A DNA stretch of 8,323 bases from Thermodesulfobacteriota bacterium (GTDB lineage: Bacteria > Desulfobacterota > Dissulfuribacteria > Dissulfuribacterales > UBA3076), in assembly GCA_003645605.1 (NCBI GenBank), contig QNAY01000047.1, positions 1 through 8,323 on the forward strand, written 5' to 3'. This document shows, piece by piece, positions 5,656 to 8,323 of the stretch (position 1 is its first letter; each line of letters begins with the position of its first letter). Below the pieces are notes generated by a model. The model saw only the letters and a program-made list of their open reading frames with translations. It was not told where the DNA came from and searched no databases. Made by a program: the position numbers and the translations under genes.

Positions 5656-6717
5656 TTATGACCGATATACAGGGAAAAAATCAGGAGGCTGATTTCTGTC
5701 ATTGTTTTGACCAGCTTTCCACTTACTACGTTCTTTTTCCAACCTATTATAAGACTCGGCATTATATATTTTTTTGCCCACACTGAAAGGAACCTCTCCT
5801 TTTGGGGCAAATGACAGCTTGTAACGGAAAATCCCGTCCGGTCCTTTATAACCTCCGCCAAGCACAAAGGCCTTCTTGCCTTGTTTCCTGCCCCACTCAA
5901 TTATCTCGTGTTTCAGCAAGTCATTAGGACAAAACTGAAATGCCTGCTGTAATGTGCCGCCGAGAAAGGAATAGAGGTAATTGACAGATACGAGCACAAG
6001 TTCGGCGGATAGTATTCTTTTTTGATGAACTATATAGAAAAAAGCAAACTGCCCATAAAGATCCTTGATTATGTCTTCAAAGAATCGTCTGGAAAAATAA
6101 TATCTCCTTGGTGCACCACGACGTTTCAGAGTCGAGTAATATATCGAAATAAAATCATTCAGATTTACGCCGTTAAAATCGATTTCAACTTCTAACCCTG
6201 CCCGTTTGGCTTTTTTTACATTTTTCCGCACCTTATGCTTATAGTCCATCCATATGTCGTGGGAATCAAGATCCAACCTGCGTACGACATTCGGAGTTTT
6301 TTCTTCTACATGACCAGGAAATGGAATCATCTGTTCAGGGAACAGGGATAGTCGAATGAACGAACAAACCACTCCTGTGCATTTTGACCAGTTATCAAAA
6401 GATGTCCAGAATTCTTTTGCGTTGGGAGTGCCCCAACAAAACGGACCACCATAGCCATATGGCGAAGTCACATCCCAGTCTCTATTATCCGTCCCTGTCC
6501 AAGGTTCAGATGCTAAAGGCCGCAGGATAAAAGGAAACAAAATGGCTCCATCCGGAGCATCCATCAATGCACAAAGTACCCTGTCACACTTTCGGCCAAA
6601 CAACTCTGCATAACTGGGATATGCCCAAATCTCCCGGCTCGGCCATGCATTCCATGCCTCCATCCATATTTCTCGTTCATCTGGTATCGAAGCATCCAGT
6701 ACCCGAAAAACAGTCAA
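5656..6717 (-). CDS. FemAB/GNAT-like acyltransferase (Acetyltransf_6 type), glycan locus
   Basis: The 353-residue protein resembles the FemAB-like GNAT proteins found in exopolysaccharide and lipid-linked glycan loci; it would transfer an acyl or aminoacyl group to an amino sugar or related acceptor. Visible family signs are SPYGYGGP (85-92), a basic helix HKVRKNVKKAKRAGLEV (161-177), and the second-domain segment NDLLKHEIIEWGRKQGK (265-281) followed by VLGGG (285-289) and DGIFRYKLSFAP (294-305). No signal peptide or membrane helix is evident, so it is probably cytoplasmic. The start is TTG 6717, one base after the TAG of the preceding gene. The next ATG would lose 18 residues. Only a weak purine stretch (AGAGAG) precedes it, so coupled translation is likely. 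The donor and acceptor are not readable from sequence. A lipid II bridge-forming role is less likely given its glycan neighbours. Confidence 0.75.
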   Translation of the reverse strand: MTVFRVLDASIPDEREIWMEAWNAWPSREIWAYPSYAELFGRKCDRVLCALMDAPDGAILFPFILRPLASEPWTGTDNRDWDVTSPYGYGGPFCWGTPNAKEFWTSFDNWSKCTGVVCSFIRLSLFPEQMIPFPGHVEEKTPNVVRRLDLDSHDIWMDYKHKVRKNVKKAKRAGLEVEIDFNGVNLNDFISIYYSTLKRRGAPRRYYFSRRFFEDIIKDLYGQFAFFYIVHQKRILSAELVLVSVNYLYSFLGGTLQQAFQFCPNDLLKHEIIEWGRKQGKKAFVLGGGYKGPDGIFRYKLSFAPKGEVPFSVGKKIYNAESYNRLEKERSKWKAGQNNDRNQPPDFFPVYRS

Positions 6718-6718
6718 C

Positions 6719-7834
6719 CTACGTCTCTCTTAACGCCCTCTTTATTGATGAAGCCACTCGCAGCATATCTTCTTTGCCGTAACGCATATCACAGTGCACG
6801 GAGAGCATCAAACGACTCAACTCCTTATGTTCGGTCAAAACTCCTTCCAGCACCGGTTCATCGAGTGGCCACAGAATGGCCGGATAGATTCTAGATGCAA
6901 TTAACTCGTGGCGAACACGATTTCGTGTTTCCTCATCTTGAAATACCAAAAAACCGGAGAATGGACAGGCTTCGCTCCCAAACTTGCCCTGAAGAACATT
7001 GACTTTTTCACTATGAGCCAAGATCCTTGTCAGGATTTGATGGTTTTCACGCCTTTGCTCCCGCCATGCTGATATGGGAAAAGTCGAAAGCAAGGCGGCA
7101 TTCCAGTCCGGCATTCCAGAGACATTGCCGGAAGCGATACGCCGTTCGCCTGAAAGCGCCGGACAGCGAAATGTATCCTTGGAAACCGGAGCACCCTCCA
7201 AATATAGTTTTTTTAAAAGCATGGACGCCAACTTATCGGATAAGGCTGTACGCCGTTCGCCAGTCACACCATTGGCAGATGGCAACCTGTGACCTGTTGG
7301 TGACCACAAGAAACCCCCACCCGGCACAGGCAGTGTCTTTCTTAATGACACGACACACCAGTCTGCCTCACTTGACCATGCCCACGCGGACCAGGGATCG
7401 TGTGTATGGTCTTCAATGATTTCTACATCATCGCAACTTAACTTAAGCCCTGGTTTTTTTGTGTTAAGTCCAAAAAAATTAACGTAGAGTACTACGTCGC
7501 CTGATCTGAAGTCAACATCATCAACACCGTGAGAAGGCTGTCCCGGGCCGTCTGGATAAATGGAGACTTCTACGCCGGCAGACAAAAAAGATAAAATAAC
7601 TTGCTGACAGAAATAGCTGGGGACCCATAGACGTCGCCAAGCACGTGTTTCACGACCGTGCAGAAGCAAGGCTCGGAATGCGTCTCGACCGGAACCAAAG
7701 GATACTCCACTATTACTCCAAGGTGATATCTCAGGAAGTACGTTTTGAAAAGACAACCAATGGAACTCGGAGCCATGTTCCCACCGCTGATTCTGATTCA
7801 TTGAACCCAAACCCCATTCTTGTCTTAGGACCAT
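6719..7834 (-). CDS. DegT/DnrJ-like PLP-dependent protein, glycan locus
   Basis: The 371-residue protein has the fold signs of the DegT/DnrJ/EryC1/StrS group of sugar aminotransferases, but is divergent. It has SGRDAFRALL (48-57) near the cofactor phosphate site, VPSYFCQQVILSFLSAGVEV (71-90), EDHTHDPWSA (141-150) with D142 as the likely pyridine-nitrogen aspartate, and SLRKTLPVPGGG (163-174) with K166 as the likely Schiff-base lysine. An active aminotransferase acting on a nucleotide or lipid-linked keto sugar is therefore plausible, though the usual DegT central motifs around the lysine are altered. Two starts are possible: ATG 7834 (3 bases after the phosphoglycosyl transferase stop, no Shine-Dalgarno) and ATG 7801 (residue 12, after a GGGG stretch). 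Conserved sequence begins well after both. It is the middle gene of a tight three-gene unit. Confidence 0.75.
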   Translation of the reverse strand: MVLRQEWGLGSMNQNQRWEHGSEFHWLSFQNVLPEISPWSNSGVSFGSGRDAFRALLLHGRETRAWRRLWVPSYFCQQVILSFLSAGVEVSIYPDGPGQPSHGVDDVDFRSGDVVLYVNFFGLNTKKPGLKLSCDDVEIIEDHTHDPWSAWAWSSEADWCVVSLRKTLPVPGGGFLWSPTGHRLPSANGVTGERRTALSDKLASMLLKKLYLEGAPVSKDTFRCPALSGERRIASGNVSGMPDWNAALLSTFPISAWREQRRENHQILTRILAHSEKVNVLQGKFGSEACPFSGFLVFQDEETRNRVRHELIASRIYPAILWPLDEPVLEGVLTEHKELSRLMLSVHCDMRYGKEDMLRVASSIKRALRET

Positions 7835-7837
7835 TAA

Positions 7838-8323
7838 TCAAGATCGCGCATTAATGTTTTTATCACTAACCCGGTGCAACCGTTCCTGATCTAGGTGAAT
7901 TTCCACAGAATCGGGGTCCTTGGCAGCACCTTCTCTCCTTAAAACCTTTAAAATCGTTATGGCCAAAATCCGCAAGTCCAAACAAATGGACCAATTTTCA
8001 ACATACCATACATCCATGGCTAACCGTTCATCCCAAAGAATCAAATTCCTTCCATTAACCTGCGCCCACCCTGTAATACCGGGTCTGACTGAATGTCGAA
8101 GTTGTTCCCTGTCGGTGTAATATGGAAGGTATTTCATGACCAAAGGCCGTGGTCCCACAAGACTCATATCTCCTTTGAGTACATTGAACAGTTCGGGCAG
8201 TTCATCAAGGCTGGTACTGCGAAGAAAGCCACCTAATGGTGTCAGGCGCTGCCCGTCAGGCAGGAGATTGCCCTTAGCATCCATGGCATCGGTCATTGTG
8301 CGGAATTTATATATAGTAAACGG
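7838..8323 (-). CDS. Bacterial sugar transferase (PglC/WcaJ-type phosphoglycosyl transferase), 5' partial
   Basis: This is the C-terminal catalytic part of a monotopic phosphoglycosyl transferase, which moves a sugar phosphate from a nucleotide sugar to undecaprenyl phosphate at the inner membrane to start a glycan chain. The frame is open to the right edge, where it reads [10 protein letters not shown], a motif that in the family follows the N-terminal re-entrant membrane helix. The true start therefore lies outside the window and the internal ATG at 8296 is not the start. Seen here are [20 protein letters not shown], containing the catalytic Asp-Glu dyad (about 8201-8206), then LVGPRPL and [14 protein letters not shown]. 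The end, with a 20-30 residue polar tail, is like PglC-sized enzymes. The sugar cannot be deduced. The stop is 3 bases before the next ATG, so all three genes are probably one transcript. Confidence 0.93.
   Translation of the reverse strand, partial: PFTIYKFRTMTDAMDAKGNLLPDGQRLTPLGGFLRSTSLDELPELFNVLKGDMSLVGPRPLVMKYLPYYTDREQLRHSVRPGITGWAQVNGRNLILWDERLAMDVWYVENWSICLDLRILAITILKVLRREGAAKDPDSVEIHLDQERLHRVSDKNINARS

Noticed and set aside
6914..6929. Perfect inverted repeat AACACGA-TT-TCGTGTT
   Set aside because: It lies inside the PLP gene in good reading frame and shows no link to a promoter or repeat family; chance is the simpler reading.
7027..7419. 130-codon plus-strand frame
   Set aside because: It is antisense to the PLP gene, with no recognisable motifs; a shadow of codon usage.
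7640..7660. TGTTTCACG, resembling half of a parS site
   Set aside because: Only one half matches; the other half (ACCGTG) does not, and it lies within a coding gene.
8294..8296. ATG as the start of the sugar transferase
   Set aside because: The conserved KFRTM motif runs through it and the frame stays open to the window edge, so this methionine is internal.

Overview
The window looks like chromosomal DNA from a Gram-negative, probably anaerobic bacterium. A Desulfobacterota (former Deltaproteobacteria) relative is my best guess. That rests on the long-form HflX with an extra N-terminal domain, the style of the cobalamin-binding radical SAM protein, and spacers filled with short repeats and long palindromes. 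The taxonomic call is inference, because no rRNA or other marker gene is present.

Layout from left to right: (1) 18-1697 (+), a B12-binding radical SAM enzyme of unknown substrate, apparently starting at a CTG codon. (2) 1698-2068, a 371-bp spacer holding GTTCA-type 8-mers, a 7-bp tandem repeat (NNNGAAA), and a decayed C-terminal scrap of a UvrD-like helicase. (3) 2069-3714 (-), a parA-parB chromosome partition operon whose genes overlap by 4 bases. (4) 3715-3869, the divergent spacer between parA and hflX. It carries three inverted and seven direct heptads (GCTAANN) and a degenerate parS-like site. (5) 3870-5486 (+), hflX, a ribosome-associated GTPase that seems to start at ATA behind a perfect Shine-Dalgarno sequence. 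(6) 5486-5655, the convergent spacer, with a 118-bp imperfect palindrome whose arm touches the hflX stop codon, then a second hairpin. (7) 5656-8323 (-), three tightly packed genes for surface glycan or glycolipid synthesis: a phosphoglycosyl transferase (5' end outside the window), a DegT-like PLP protein and a FemAB/GNAT-like acyltransferase.

ParA and ParB segregate the chromosome, and HflX rescues or splits stalled ribosomes. The last three genes probably act together on a lipid-linked sugar: the phosphoglycosyl transferase loads a sugar phosphate onto the lipid carrier, and the PLP and acyltransferase proteins modify a sugar or its substituent.

The genes belong mostly to known families. 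The least explained signals are in the spacers: two unrelated 7-bp tandem arrays, a scattered GTTCA(C/G)(A/G)G word, and the large palindrome. The two apparent non-standard start codons (CTG and ATA) are also notable. I found no CRISPR array, tRNA, rRNA or intact mobile element.
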